A stretch of 64,000 bases of DNA from Maritalea porphyrae (GTDB taxonomy: Bacteria; Pseudomonadota; Alphaproteobacteria; Rhizobiales; Devosiaceae), in NCBI RefSeq assembly GCF_030159895.1, contig NZ_BSNI01000002.1, forward strand, positions 250,039 to 314,038. The letters run 5' to 3'. Below, one piece after another: positions 34,963 to 45,423 of this stretch; position 1 is the stretch's first letter; every line of letters starts with the position of its first letter. The notes under the pieces were generated by a model, which was not told where the DNA came from, did no database searches, and saw only the letters and a list, made by a program, of their open reading frames with translations. The position numbers and the translations under genes are program-made.

Positions 34963-35730
34963 ATCCGCAGTCGCAACCCCGTCTTGGTTCTTTGCCCGCA
35001 ACGCAAAGGCTTGGCCTACCATCTGCTGACCGATATGGCAGGCAACCTCAAGCGCCACCCCTTGCGCCAATTGCCCAGCGATTGCACTCGCCAACATGCA
35101 ACCTGTGCCGCGCATGCTGCCCATTTGTCGTGTTTGAACAAATTCAACATGATCTCCCCAGGCATCAAAAAGCACGTCCACAACAACATCGCCGGTTGAA
35201 TGGCCACCCTTTATCAAAACATTGGGCACCCCCATCGCGCGGAAATGAAAGGCCTGTTTCTCAAGCGTCGCCGCACCATCACCGATCGGCATGCCCGTGA
35301 GCATTGCAGCTTCAAGCAGGTTAGGCGTCACCACTTCGCTCAATGGCAACAATTGGTGTTTCAGGGCCTCCTCAGCATCCACATCCAGCAATCGCGTGCC
35401 AGAAGACGAAATCAAAACCGGATCAAGCACAATGGGCACATTTTTGAGCTTCGATAAAATGCCGGCAATAAGCGCAACGGTGAGTGCATTGCCCAACATG
35501 CCGATCTTAATCGCACCGACGACACGCGTCCTTAGCGCGCATTCAAGTTGCGCCTCCACCATTTCAGGGGGCAATACCTGAATTTTCTTAACTTGATCAT
35601 CCGTTTGTGCTGTAACCGCCGTCACAACAGGCACCGCCTTTGCACCGAGCGACGCCAATGTTGCGATATCGCGTGAAAGCCCCGCACCGCCGCTGCTATC
35701 AGTCCCGCCAATCACAATCACATCTGCCAT
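34951..35730 (-). CDS. thiD: Hydroxymethylpyrimidine / phosphomethylpyrimidine kinase
   Basis: ThiD phosphorylates HMP and HMP-P to HMP-PP for thiamine synthesis. The 259-aa ribokinase-fold protein has IGGTDSSGGAGLSRDI at the N-terminus, VLDPVLISSSGTRLL near residue 103 and the C-terminal anion-hole region MRGTGCMLASAIAGQLAQG. The start is ATG 35730, overlapping the stop of the thiF-like gene by one base (TGATG). It is the last gene of the TPP-controlled operon. Confidence 0.96.
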   Translation of the reverse strand: MADVIVIGGTDSSGGAGLSRDIATLASLGAKAVPVVTAVTAQTDDQVKKIQVLPPEMVEAQLECALRTRVVGAIKIGMLGNALTVALIAGILSKLKNVPIVLDPVLISSSGTRLLDVDAEEALKHQLLPLSEVVTPNLLEAAMLTGMPIGDGAATLEKQAFHFRAMGVPNVLIKGGHSTGDVVVDVLFDAWGDHVEFVQTRQMGSMRGTGCMLASAIAGQLAQGVALEVACHIGQQMVGQAFALRAKNQDGVATADLAQ

Positions 35731-36689
35731 CAGCCCGCCGCCACAAGCGCAATTTCTGCCTGCCCTTTCGCTTGCAATTGCAAGGCAGCGTTCCAAGCGC
35801 GCAAACCAGAACGGCAGCAAATAACCGTGCGCTTTGAAACACTTCCAATATCTGGGATTTCTTCAATATCAACGCGCAAAGCGCTTGGCGTTACTGCAAT
35901 TGAAGACTCTTTTTCCGACCGCAATTCGATTACCCGATCATCACCACCAATCTGGCTTGCTGAGATGAACCCAAAACCTGCCTTGGGCTCAGGCGCCTTG
36001 CCAAACGAAAAGCGAGATGATGTAAATCGCTGAAAATCAAATCGAACCATCGCACCCAAAGGGTTTGGCTCAATACCAGCGATAAGATTAAACGCCATCT
36101 GCGCCTGCACCGCACCAATCGCGCCAACGGCCGGACCCGACACCCCAGCACTTGCACAGTTTTGTGCACCCTTTGGCATTTGCGGGAACACCGCACGAAC
36201 ACTTGGCGCATGCTCGCCGCAAAATGCGCCAACATAGCCTTCAAATCCAAGCACAGAGGCAGAGATAAGCGGAACACCATGGTCGCGACAGAAGTCTGAA
36301 AGAATATAAGTCACCGCAAAACTATCCGCGGCATCAATAATCAAATCCGCATCGGTGCAATGGGCAACCACATTGTCTGGCTCAAGTCTTTCGGGTCGCG
36401 ACATCACCGCAATTTGCCTGTTTTGTGCAACACATTTTTCTGCCAAGACGATGGCCTTCAACCGCCCGATATCTGCTTCATCAAAGCAGACCTGCCGATG
36501 CAGATTGCTCAATTCAACCAAGTCGTGATCAATAATGGTGAGCCGCCCAACGCCAGCTCCGGTTAGATAGCTCGCCACGGGGTGTCCTAGCCCACCTGCA
36601 CCAACCAAAACCACATGAGCGGCACCCAATTTGGCTTGCCCTTCAATCCCTATTTGAGCCATTTGCTCCTGGCGTTGATAACGGCTCAT
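35730..36689 (-). CDS. thiF: ThiF/MoeB-type adenylyltransferase with rhodanese domain
   Basis: The protein activates the C-terminal glycine of ThiS by adenylation so that sulfur can be attached. The 319-aa chain has an E1-like domain starting YQRQEQMAQIGIEGQ, with nucleotide motif VLVGAGGLGHPVASYL and LSNLHRQVCFDEADIG. A C-terminal rhodanese-like domain carries a Cys loop (VICCRSGLRAW), probably the sulfur relay. Such fusions are also called MoeB/MoeZ-like, but the place in the thi operon favours thiamine. It overlaps thiE by 4 bp. Confidence 0.88.
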   Translation of the reverse strand: MSRYQRQEQMAQIGIEGQAKLGAAHVVLVGAGGLGHPVASYLTGAGVGRLTIIDHDLVELSNLHRQVCFDEADIGRLKAIVLAEKCVAQNRQIAVMSRPERLEPDNVVAHCTDADLIIDAADSFAVTYILSDFCRDHGVPLISASVLGFEGYVGAFCGEHAPSVRAVFPQMPKGAQNCASAGVSGPAVGAIGAVQAQMAFNLIAGIEPNPLGAMVRFDFQRFTSSRFSFGKAPEPKAGFGFISASQIGGDDRVIELRSEKESSIAVTPSALRVDIEEIPDIGSVSKRTVICCRSGLRAWNAALQLQAKGQAEIALVAAG

Positions 36690-37297
36690 GACATAAACCT
36701 TCGCGTTGCCGAGAGCCACAGCTTGGTCCGTGTCTCAGGGTCATCCCGTGCCGTAATGTCAGTCACTACCGCCGCACTGTCCGCTCGATGGTCGAACACA
36801 CCCTTTATTCGATCCACATTCAGGCCGCCAATCGCCACCAGCGGCACATCGCCAATATGGGCCTTCCATTCGCGCAATCGATCAAGCCCCTGTGGTGCCC
36901 ACTTCATCTTTTTCAAAATTGTTGGATAGACCGGCCCCAACGCCACATAGTCGGGTTTGTGCGAAAGCGCTAAATCAAGCTCCGCGTGATCGTGAGTTGA
37001 AAGGCCAATTCTTAATCCAGCAGAACGGATTGCGGTCAGGTCAGCGTCGGCCAAGTCCTCCTGCCCCAAATGCACAAAATCGCAATTTAATTCAATCGCG
37101 AGCTGCCAATAATCGTTCACGACCAACTGGCATTCATGCGCCTGACAAAAATCACGCGCCTTTTCAATCTCCGCACGCAGCTCATCAGTCGGCTTGTCCT
37201 TGATGCGCAACTGCACAAGCTTCACACCAAGCGGCACCAATCGCTCAATCCATGCAAAGCTTTCGACAATCAAATAGAAGGGATCAAGTTTGACCAT
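36686..37297 (-). CDS. thiE: Thiamine phosphate synthase
   Basis: ThiE joins HMP-PP and thiazole phosphate to thiamine phosphate. The 203-aa TIM barrel has VKLVQLRIKD, the pyrophosphate and Mg site VVNDYWQLAIELNCDFVHLGQEDL, DYVALGPVYPT and the phosphate loop AIGGLN. The start is ATG 37297, overlapping the thiG stop by one base. It is somewhat diverged from the E. coli form but all main motifs are present. Confidence 0.94.
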   Translation of the reverse strand: MVKLDPFYLIVESFAWIERLVPLGVKLVQLRIKDKPTDELRAEIEKARDFCQAHECQLVVNDYWQLAIELNCDFVHLGQEDLADADLTAIRSAGLRIGLSTHDHAELDLALSHKPDYVALGPVYPTILKKMKWAPQGLDRLREWKAHIGDVPLVAIGGLNVDRIKGVFDHRADSAAVVTDITARDDPETRTKLWLSATRRFMS

Positions 37298-38067
37298 CAA
37301 AACACCGCCTTACCGAGAACTGGCGTTGAAGGGGCAGCCATGTCATTTGGCAACATCGGTTCAGCATCAAATGCCAATCGCCCCGCCTCCAGCGCTTTTG
37401 CAAACGCATTTGCCATAAGTTCTGGATCACCCGCTCTAGCGACGGCTGTGTTCAACAAAACCGCATCAAACCCCATCTCCATTGCTAACGCAGCGTGCGA
37501 AGGTGCCCCCAATCCAGCATCAATGATCAACGGCACATCGTCAAAATGTGCGCGCATCGCTTTCAGCCCATATGGGTTATTCAGTCCCAGCCCAGTGCCA
37601 ATTGGCGCTCCCCAAGGCATCAACACTTCGCAGCCCGCGCGCAACAACCGCTCCGCCACTGATAAATCCTCGGTGCAATAGGGAAAGACCTTAAACCCTT
37701 CAGCGCTCAATATCCGCGCCGCTTCAACCAGTGCCACCACGTCCGGGCAAAGCGTGTCATTGTCCGCGATCAGTTCGAGTTTGATCCAATTTGTGCCAAA
37801 AACCTCGCGCGCCATTTTCGCCGTAGTGACCGCTTCTTTGACCGTGTGACAGCCTGCTGTGTTGGGCAACACTTTGACGCCAAGCCCTTCAACCAACCGC
37901 CAAAAACTTGCGCCTGCGCCCGGCTGCACACCCTCGCGTCGCAGCGACACCGTAACAATTTCAGTGCCCGATGCCTTAACTGCGTCGGCCATAATTTGAG
38001 GCGAAGGATAAAGCGCCGTTCCCAACAAAAGACGAGAACTAATCTTTACTCCATACAATGAGATCAT
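37297..38067 (-). CDS. thiG: Thiazole synthase
   Basis: ThiG builds thiazole phosphate from deoxyxylulose phosphate, dehydroglycine and ThiS-thiocarboxylate. The 256-aa TIM barrel contains [35 protein letters not shown] with the Schiff-base lysine, and the C-terminal [12 protein letters not shown]-like [19 protein letters not shown]. The start is ATG 38067; a longer frame to 38139 overlaps thiS and is not conserved. Use of glycine oxidase (ThiO) rather than ThiH fits the aerobic pathway. Confidence 0.96.
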   Translation of the reverse strand: MISLYGVKISSRLLLGTALYPSPQIMADAVKASGTEIVTVSLRREGVQPGAGASFWRLVEGLGVKVLPNTAGCHTVKEAVTTAKMAREVFGTNWIKLELIADNDTLCPDVVALVEAARILSAEGFKVFPYCTEDLSVAERLLRAGCEVLMPWGAPIGTGLGLNNPYGLKAMRAHFDDVPLIIDAGLGAPSHAALAMEMGFDAVLLNTAVARAGDPELMANAFAKALEAGRLAFDAEPMLPNDMAAPSTPVLGKAVF

Positions 38068-38072
38068 AGGTT

Positions 38073-38270
38073 TCACCCACCTTGCATGGGGGCCAGCACT
38101 TCCAGCGCATCCCCTGCTTCTAAGTCGGTTTTTGCCCAATCATCTTGCGGCACGAATTCACCATTTTTTGCAACCGCTACCCGCCGGTCAACAAACCCCA
38201 GTTCAATCATTACGTCACCAAGGCTTTTGCCCGTAACCTCAAGCGGTTGCCCATTGATTATGATCTTCAT
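38073..38270 (-). CDS. thiS: Sulfur carrier protein ThiS
   Basis: This 65-aa beta-grasp protein ends with the Gly-Gly (MQGG) that ThiF adenylates and that then carries sulfur as a thiocarboxylate. [19 protein letters not shown] opens the fold and [15 protein letters not shown] follows. Its start lies 32 bp inside the 3' end of thiO and its stop is 5 bp before thiG. Confidence 0.95.
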   Translation of the reverse strand: MKIIINGQPLEVTGKSLGDVMIELGFVDRRVAVAKNGEFVPQDDWAKTDLEAGDALEVLAPMQGG

Positions 38271-39249
38271 CCATAAACTCCGCTTTGTTGTTGGACCGCA
38301 TCAAAATATCCGCCGCCATGCGCGCGCAGGCTGGGCTCAGCAAATAGCCATGTCGAAAAAGCCCGTTAACATGCAAGCGGTCTTCAACCCAATTGACACG
38401 CGGTAAATTGTCTGGGAATGCAGGGCGTAATTCCGCACCTGTTTCGATAATTTCTGCCTCCGCAAAAGCGGGGTGTACCGCATAAGCCGCATTGATCAAA
38501 TCCACCATGGATTTGGCGCTAATCCCGCCTTGGCGCTCGCTTTCAATTTGCGTTGCCCCAATCATAAAATGCCCTTCACCGCGCGGCACGATGTAAACGG
38601 GAAACCTTGGGTGCGCGAGCCGCACCGGACGGTTCAATTGCACATCATCACATTTGACCACCAGCATTTCACCACGCACACCGCGCAATTGGGGCAAGCA
38701 ATCCCGCGCCGCCAAACCGCGTGCATCAATGATCTTGTCACCCGGCACCACATCTTCAAGCATCGCGCCATAGTGAAATAGAGCGCCGCGTTCTTTTAGA
38801 TATTCAGTCAGTCCGACTAGTGCTGCGCGTGGATCCATATGCGCTTCATGTTCAAAATAAAGCGCCTCAGAAAAGCGATCGCCAAGGTCAGGTTCCAGCG
38901 CCAGCAATGCCTCCTGATCCAGCATTTGATGCTGATTTGTGCGCGACGCGAAGCGCTTCAATTCATTGCGATCACGGCCAGCGCTCACCACAATCGAACC
39001 GTTTCTTTTGATCAGTTGCGGCACATATTTTTGCCACCACGCAAGCGCTTCGCGGCCCAGTTCCACGACGATTGGCTCAGCCAAATCCGCTTCACATTCA
39101 GGTGCCAACATGCCCCCTGCATACCAAGAACAGCTTTGCGCGCCCGGCGCAGGACCGCGTTCGACAATCTCGACATCCACCCCGCGCGCCACCAATTCGG
39201 TGGCGGCGGTGAGGCCAGCAACGCCGGCCCCCAAAATGGTCACCCGCAT
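38239..39249 (-). CDS. thiO: Glycine oxidase
   Basis: ThiO is a FAD-dependent oxidase that makes the iminoacetate (dehydroglycine) needed by ThiG. The 336-aa D-amino-acid-oxidase fold has the dinucleotide motif ILGAGVAGLTAATELVARG at the start, CSWYAGGMLAPECE, and the C-terminal VNGLFRHGYLLSPACARM. The last residues overlap the start of thiS. Its position directly after thiC matches the alphaproteobacterial thiCOSGE order. Confidence 0.95.
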   Translation of the reverse strand: MRVTILGAGVAGLTAATELVARGVDVEIVERGPAPGAQSCSWYAGGMLAPECEADLAEPIVVELGREALAWWQKYVPQLIKRNGSIVVSAGRDRNELKRFASRTNQHQMLDQEALLALEPDLGDRFSEALYFEHEAHMDPRAALVGLTEYLKERGALFHYGAMLEDVVPGDKIIDARGLAARDCLPQLRGVRGEMLVVKCDDVQLNRPVRLAHPRFPVYIVPRGEGHFMIGATQIESERQGGISAKSMVDLINAAYAVHPAFAEAEIIETGAELRPAFPDNLPRVNWVEDRLHVNGLFRHGYLLSPACARMAADILMRSNNKAEFMDEDHNQWATA

Positions 39250-39253
39250 GGCC

Positions 39254-41086
<1,833 letters not shown>

Positions 41087-41182
41087 TCAAAAGTGGGACC
41101 CAATTGATACGTCTAGGCTTCAAGAAAGTGCAGTTGCGGCGTACATTTCACCCATTTCGGGCGATGACCAACGCAAAATGAC

Positions 41183-41281
41183 CGTCCCTACGCCAGCGTT
41201 AACTGGATCAGGTTCAAAGGGTCGTCGCGCTGAATGAAATATCATTCCAGCGACCTCTCAGCTCTTTGTCAGAGCCCCCCT
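41183..41281 (-). promoter_or_regulatory. TPP riboswitch (THI element)
   Basis: On the minus strand the conserved pyrimidine-sensor segment GCTGAGAG (41256-41263) and the pyrophosphate-sensor segment TGAACCTGATCCAGTTAACG (about 41197-41216) are both present, flanked by the usual P1 strands with a GGGGGCTC start and GTAGGGAC end. It lies in the leader of thiC and should reduce expression of the thi operon when TPP is abundant. Confidence 0.97.
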
Positions 41282-41345
41282 GGTTACACGCACAAACTGA
41301 TATTGATTTTCAAATTATGTCAAGCAGGTTGTCATAAACAAGAAA

Positions 41346-41377
41346 AATGGCACTCAATCTAACGATCGAATGCCATT
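41346..41377 (-). terminator. Terminator after the CBS-BON gene
   Basis: Stem AATGGCA / TGCCATT (41346-41352 with 41371-41377) with an 18-nt loop containing CGATCG. On the minus strand TTTTTC follows; on the plus strand GTTTTTTT follows, so it could act in both directions. It lies between the CBS-BON gene and the TPP riboswitch leader. Confidence 0.65.
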
Positions 41378-41404
41378 GTTTTTTTAACCGATTTTGAAGA
41401 ACAA

Positions 41405-42097
41405 TTAGATGCCCCAAGCATATCCCGGAAGTCGCCCTAGATTATAAGAAACCTGGCCAAGTCCGCTGATGTTTTCCAGCGCCACTTTAATCGCACGCTC
41501 TTCTTCCTTGGACGATGCCACGCCCCATACATCGACCTGATCACCTTCAACAACAACGTTGAGATGATTGATGTTCAATTCAGGCACCTTCGCCAAGGTG
41601 CTAAGGATAATTTCTCGTTTTTCCAAGTCACTCGCCTGCGCATTCACTTTTTGCTGCGGGATAACCGCCAGCGCATGCAACAAATTGGCGCGGCTGACAA
41701 TGCCGACCAAACGATCATTTTTGACGACTGGCGCACGTTTGATGTGTTTCTCAGCCAGCAACCTAGCCACTTCGCCAACCGCCATTTCAGGCGTCACGGT
41801 TACAACCTGGCTGGTCATCACATCGCGCACAAAGCGGCCCTTTAGCGCAATAAAATCCGCCGCACTATCAACCTTGTCGGCAAACAAATGGAGCCACCAA
41901 GACTTCTTCTGATCACTTGCGCCTTCAACGCGCCGCATCAAATCGCCTTCACTCACAATACCAAGAATTGCGCCTTTTTCATCGATCACGGGCAGCGCAC
42001 TAATATGATGGTTCACCATCAACTGCGTGGCCTGCTCAACGGTCGCATTTGGCGCAACCGTGATGACATTTTGGGTCATAATATCTTGCACTTGCAT
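41405..42097 (-). CDS. CBS-pair and BON domain protein
   Basis: This 230-aa soluble protein has CBS1 at about 1-60 (VQDIMTQNVITVAPNATVEQA; SALPVIDEKGAILGIVSEGDL), CBS2 at about 88-145 (VRDVMTSQVVTVTPEMAVGEVA; HIKRAPVVKNDRLVGIVSRANLL) and a BON domain to the end. CBS pairs bind adenosine nucleotides; BON domains bind membranes or other proteins. The combination is common in proteobacteria; the regulated target is unknown. AAAGGAAC precedes ATG 42097. Confidence 0.92.
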   Translation of the reverse strand: MQVQDIMTQNVITVAPNATVEQATQLMVNHHISALPVIDEKGAILGIVSEGDLMRRVEGASDQKKSWWLHLFADKVDSAADFIALKGRFVRDVMTSQVVTVTPEMAVGEVARLLAEKHIKRAPVVKNDRLVGIVSRANLLHALAVIPQQKVNAQASDLEKREIILSTLAKVPELNINHLNVVVEGDQVDVWGVASSKEEERAIKVALENISGLGQVSYNLGRLPGYAWGI

Positions 42098-42292
42098 GGT
42101 CTCATGTTCCTTTCAGTTAAGGGAACCCGCCAAGACAACCACCAATTTAGTTTCTTGCCCGAAACGCTTGCCAATTCTCAAGCGCTTAGTTGCTCCCATT
42201 GGAGTACCGAACAAGATAACACTATGTTGAACCCAGCATTTGCGCATTGACGCACGTCAACTGTGAATACCGACCGAGTTTTCGAAAAGGCG

Positions 42293-42655
42293 TCAAGGCT
42301 TTACGGTTTTTGCAAATCCATATTCCCCATCACAAATGATGACGTCATCCCAAAAACTATCTGGCGTAACTGCGCCTTGTGCAATTTGGTTGTAGAGACT
42401 TTGCGCCCCAGAACTTATTTCGCGCACCATGTCTTCGTGTTCAACCTCTGGGAACTTCTCCCCAAAATGATCAAGGCTTTTGTAAAATCGCCCCTCATAA
42501 TCTTTGCGCTGAGGGTGCCCTTCTTGCATGTTTTTAACAACGATCATGTAGCGCATCGCACAAAGATGATCTTCGGGAATAAAGCTGGCCGCTTGGGCCA
42601 CACTTGATCCAAGTAGGACACAGCAAACTGCGACCAAAACAACGAGTTTTCTCAC
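42293..42655 (-). CDS. Small secreted protein, unknown
   Basis: This 120-aa protein starts at GTG 42655, four bases after GGAGGG; a longer frame to 42742 overlaps the previous gene. It has a Sec signal peptide (VRKLVVLVAVCCVLLGSSVAQA) and a mature part with two Cys (CAMRYMIVVKN and VIICDGEYGF). No family recognised. It follows the next secreted-protein gene by 13 bp on the same strand, so the two probably form an operon. Confidence 0.7.
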   Translation of the reverse strand: MRKLVVLVAVCCVLLGSSVAQAASFIPEDHLCAMRYMIVVKNMQEGHPQRKDYEGRFYKSLDHFGEKFPEVEHEDMVREISSGAQSLYNQIAQGAVTPDSFWDDVIICDGEYGFAKTVKP

Positions 42656-42668
42656 ATGTCCCTCCTGC

Positions 42669-43523
42669 TTAACAGCCAACAAATGGCAAACAAACAACCG
42701 CACCGATATCCGGTGTTTCGCCAGGTTTTGCTGTTGCACCACTCAAGTCTGGCGCTTGTTGTTCGTGCTGTGTTTCCAACAGCCGATCATAGGGGCGATA
42801 GGGGGCAGGCTTGGGTTCAATCCAATTGTAGATAAAGCTTGGAACTGCATCGTTCACATGATCATTGATCACCGCCATCGCATCAAAAATAAGGCCGCGC
42901 CCTGAATAATTTATCCGGCCCTCTTTATCGTAAAATTGGTAGGTTTGAACCAGCAAGTCACGTATCGGCTTGTACCCGTTGCCAATGTTGCTTTCTTGCC
43001 AAGCGACGTAAAACTTACTGGCGAAAAAATTTACAATTCTGTTCCACGCCGCATCGCCGGTATAAGCAACAATCGCTAAATTGGACATTGCGGTTTGGTC
43101 CACCAACCACCACTCATTCAGATTAGGTGTGTCCGCCAAAAGGCCAGCAATGTATTTAGCCTGTTCATCACCTGGTGGAAATTCTATTTCACTGCCATCC
43201 CCCAGTGTAACCATCACGGACGGATTGGCACTGGCAAACTCTCGCAAAAAATCTTGCTCAATAGGTTCGAGCCGATTGTCCTGCCACAAAGCATAAGTGA
43301 GCAAAAAAGTGTTCTGCCAATTCAACGGCTCGTTGGATTGCGCGAATTGATCCGTCAAAAATTGAACGGCTTTGGCCGAATTGCCCTCGACCACTTGCGC
43401 TACCCCATCCAACTCTTGAGCGCAGCTAGCGCCGGTTGAAAAGGCCATCAGCACTGATGCCAATATTGCCACAAATCTCTTGTTTATCACTTTAAGTCCA
43501 ATCCCGTTTTGGCGCAGTGCCAT
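42669..43523 (-). CDS. Secreted protein, unknown
   Basis: This 284-aa exported protein has a hydrophobic signal ending at ASCAQE near residue 36. The mature region is helical and acidic, with WQNTFLLTYALWQDNRL, WWLVDQTAMSNLAIVAYTGDAAWNRIVNFFASKFYVAWQ-type aromatic segments, and ends in CLPFVGC. No family is recognised. The start is ATG 43523; a GTG at 43490 would give a tighter signal peptide. It is followed by a second secreted-protein gene. Confidence 0.7.
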   Translation of the reverse strand: MALRQNGIGLKVINKRFVAILASVLMAFSTGASCAQELDGVAQVVEGNSAKAVQFLTDQFAQSNEPLNWQNTFLLTYALWQDNRLEPIEQDFLREFASANPSVMVTLGDGSEIEFPPGDEQAKYIAGLLADTPNLNEWWLVDQTAMSNLAIVAYTGDAAWNRIVNFFASKFYVAWQESNIGNGYKPIRDLLVQTYQFYDKEGRINYSGRGLIFDAMAVINDHVNDAVPSFIYNWIEPKPAPYRPYDRLLETQHEQQAPDLSGATAKPGETPDIGAVVCLPFVGC

Positions 43524-43535
43524 CACGTGATCAAA

Positions 43536-44327
43536 CTATGACTGCTCCACAACACGTGTGTAAAGATGCCATGTGGCATGGCCCAAAACTGGCAACACCA
43601 CGAGCAACCCTAAAAAGGCCGGAAGCATTGCCAAAAGGGTAAGCGCCCCAACAATAATGGCAAAACCCAACATGGGGAAGAAGTTGGCACGCACCGCTTT
43701 AAAACTCACAATTATCGCTGACACAAAATCAATATCTTTTGCCATCAACAACGGCATCGACACAACGGTGGCGGCGAAAAGGGAAAATGAAATCAAGGCG
43801 CCAATTAGGCTGCCAACGGCCAAAAACCCAAGCCCTTCCGGGGTCGTTGTGACCTGCACAACAAAATCGCCAAGCGTTGCATAGCTCTTGAACCCCAAGA
43901 ACAAGGCCATCACCAATCGGATTTGATAGACCCAAATCCAAAAGATAAACAGCACAACAAATGCCATCCAGCCGAGTTGGCGTTCGCGTTGCCCAATGAT
44001 GAGAAAGAAGATTTCGCGCCAAACCAAAGGTTTGCCAGCAAGCAGCCTGCGGCTAACTTCATAGGTGCCCACTGCGACGAAAGGCCCCAGCAGCGGAAAG
44101 CCAATGGCCAAAGGAATGATCATCCACGGCATATTGTAGACAATTAATCCGGCCCAAATTGCCAACCCTCCAATGGCGTAAAATCCCCCAAAAAACAGCC
44201 CCAAGGCTGGTGCCTGTTTAAAATCTTGCCACCCGGCGCCAAGCGCTTCACGCACATCGGCAAATCGAATTACGTTCACGCTTGGTAATTTTGGTGGCTG
44301 ATAGGCCTGCAATCCCTGCTCGCTCAT
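43536..44327 (-). CDS. DUF2189 membrane protein
   Basis: This 263-aa protein has about six membrane segments. The N-terminal VIRFADVREALGAGWQDFKQAPALGLFFGGFYAIGG-type segment is the DUF2189 signature, with RFADVREALGAGWQDF easily seen. The family lacks a known function; members occur near cytochrome oxidase and thiamine loci in alphaproteobacteria. A run of ten C lies just upstream of the start codon (44331-44340). Confidence 0.88.
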   Translation of the reverse strand: MSEQGLQAYQPPKLPSVNVIRFADVREALGAGWQDFKQAPALGLFFGGFYAIGGLAIWAGLIVYNMPWMIIPLAIGFPLLGPFVAVGTYEVSRRLLAGKPLVWREIFFLIIGQRERQLGWMAFVVLFIFWIWVYQIRLVMALFLGFKSYATLGDFVVQVTTTPEGLGFLAVGSLIGALISFSLFAATVVSMPLLMAKDIDFVSAIIVSFKAVRANFFPMLGFAIIVGALTLLAMLPAFLGLLVVLPVLGHATWHLYTRVVEQS

Positions 44328-44392
44328 AGATCCCCCCCCCTCAAGGAACCATTAGAATACCTAAAAATGAGAGGGGGGCAATGGTGTTTGGC

Positions 44393-44929
44393 TTATTGGG
44401 CGGCGATCTTTAGTTCAGTGTCAAATCGCAGGATATCGCATGCAGCAACTTCGCCCGTGGCGCGTTTCAACACAGGATAGATCCGTCCGCATGCCGCTGC
44501 AAAGCTTGCAGCGACTGCCGCCTCTTCACCATATCGGCGTACAATTTCTTTCCGCAGCTCAAGCGTATCCGTCCCGCCACTTATGGCGCCTTGAGCGAAC
44601 AAAAAACCCAAGCCGCAATCATTATCAGTTCGCGCTTTCCCTTTGGTACAGGCTTCAAGCTCTTTTGGGTTCACACCAAGTTCAATTGACTGATCCACAA
44701 TCAACTGTGCGCAGGACCCACAATCCGCATCTAAAGTTGAGGCTAGCGCCGCCCCGGCCCAGATGTTGACTGCCACCTTTGGACCGCGATATTGGCTCAG
44801 GATCGGAAGCAAGCCAAGGCGCAAACCTGCACCACTAGAAACATCGATCATGTGATGCATGTAGCCTGCATCATAGGCATATTGTTTTTCAAAATTGCGG
44901 GTGCTGTTGTGCAAAATAAACTTAAGCAT
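44393..44929 (-). CDS. Carboxymuconolactone decarboxylase/AhpD-like protein
   Basis: This 178-aa helical protein has DADCGSCAQL with CxxC at 70-73, as in AhpD-like folds of the CMD family. It is the second gene of a pair, overlapping the membrane-protein gene by 8 bp. The pair diverges from an ECF41 sigma factor, whose conserved partners are known to be CMD, oxidoreductase or epimerase proteins. That context supports an AhpD-like role, although the sequence match is modest. Confidence 0.65.
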   Translation of the reverse strand: MLKFILHNSTRNFEKQYAYDAGYMHHMIDVSSGAGLRLGLLPILSQYRGPKVAVNIWAGAALASTLDADCGSCAQLIVDQSIELGVNPKELEACTKGKARTDNDCGLGFLFAQGAISGGTDTLELRKEIVRRYGEEAAVAASFAAACGRIYPVLKRATGEVAACDILRFDTELKIAAQ

Positions 44930-45311
44930 AGCGAATGCTCCTTTTGTTTGAACTCAGTGCAAGCAACAAAGCGGTCCATGCTGGCAACTGAATGCCGACT
45001 AGGTTGCTCAATGCGACAAGGTCGAACGGGATACCGCGTTCAAACCAGATATAAATATGAAAAGCTGCGTGAAGGGCCGGCCACACTGCGCCGCAAATAA
45101 TCGCTGTTTGATTTTGCTGGCGCAGTCCATAGGCCATTGCCCCTGCGCTCATCAAAAACACAAGCCCAATATCCATAACAAAATGCATATTGAATGGGCC
45201 CGTATCTACAACACCAGGCGTTGTTTGATACCAACTCATGGGGCTAGAAAGCATCCAAATGGCCAGCATCAAGAACCAGCCAACAAGCAACCATTGAACA
45301 AACCGTGCCAT
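44922..45311 (-). CDS. Four-helix membrane protein next to ECF41 sigma
   Basis: This 129-aa protein has four membrane segments (WLLVGWFLMLAIWML; FVMDIGLVFLMSAGAMAYGL; AIICGAVWPALHAAFHIYIWF; LPAWTALLLALS). AAGGAGA precedes ATG 45311; a longer frame to 45368 would run across the promoter. Function unknown. It is the first gene behind the minus-strand ECF41-like promoter and is coupled to the CMD-like gene. Confidence 0.75.
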   Translation of the reverse strand: MARFVQWLLVGWFLMLAIWMLSSPMSWYQTTPGVVDTGPFNMHFVMDIGLVFLMSAGAMAYGLRQQNQTAIICGAVWPALHAAFHIYIWFERGIPFDLVALSNLVGIQLPAWTALLLALSSNKRSIRYA

Positions 45312-45339
45312 CTTACTTTTCTCCTTTGTTTGAAAAGAA

Positions 45340-45366
45340 GACGACGACGCACTTGGTTTTGTGACC
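45340..45366 (-). promoter_or_regulatory. ECF41-like promoter for the membrane protein-CMD pair
   Basis: On the minus strand GGTCACA (45366-45360), 16 bp, then CGTC (45343-45340). Published ECF41 promoters have a TGTCACA-type -35 and CGTC-type -10. The downstream ATG (45311) is at a suitable distance. Confidence 0.7.
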
Positions 45367-45372
45367 AAATAA

Positions 45373-45399
45373 GGTCACATTTTTTAAAGCCCAATCGTC
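45373..45399 (+). promoter_or_regulatory. ECF41-like promoter for the sigma factor gene
   Basis: GGTCACA (45373-45379), exactly 16 bp, CGTC (45396-45399), 25 bp before the sigma ATG. It mirrors the minus-strand promoter: the two -35 elements form the palindrome TGTGACCAAATAAGGTCACA (45360-45379). This implies autoregulation. Confidence 0.7.
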
Positions 45400-45423
45400 T
45401 TATGGCTAACAAAGGAGCGCAAA

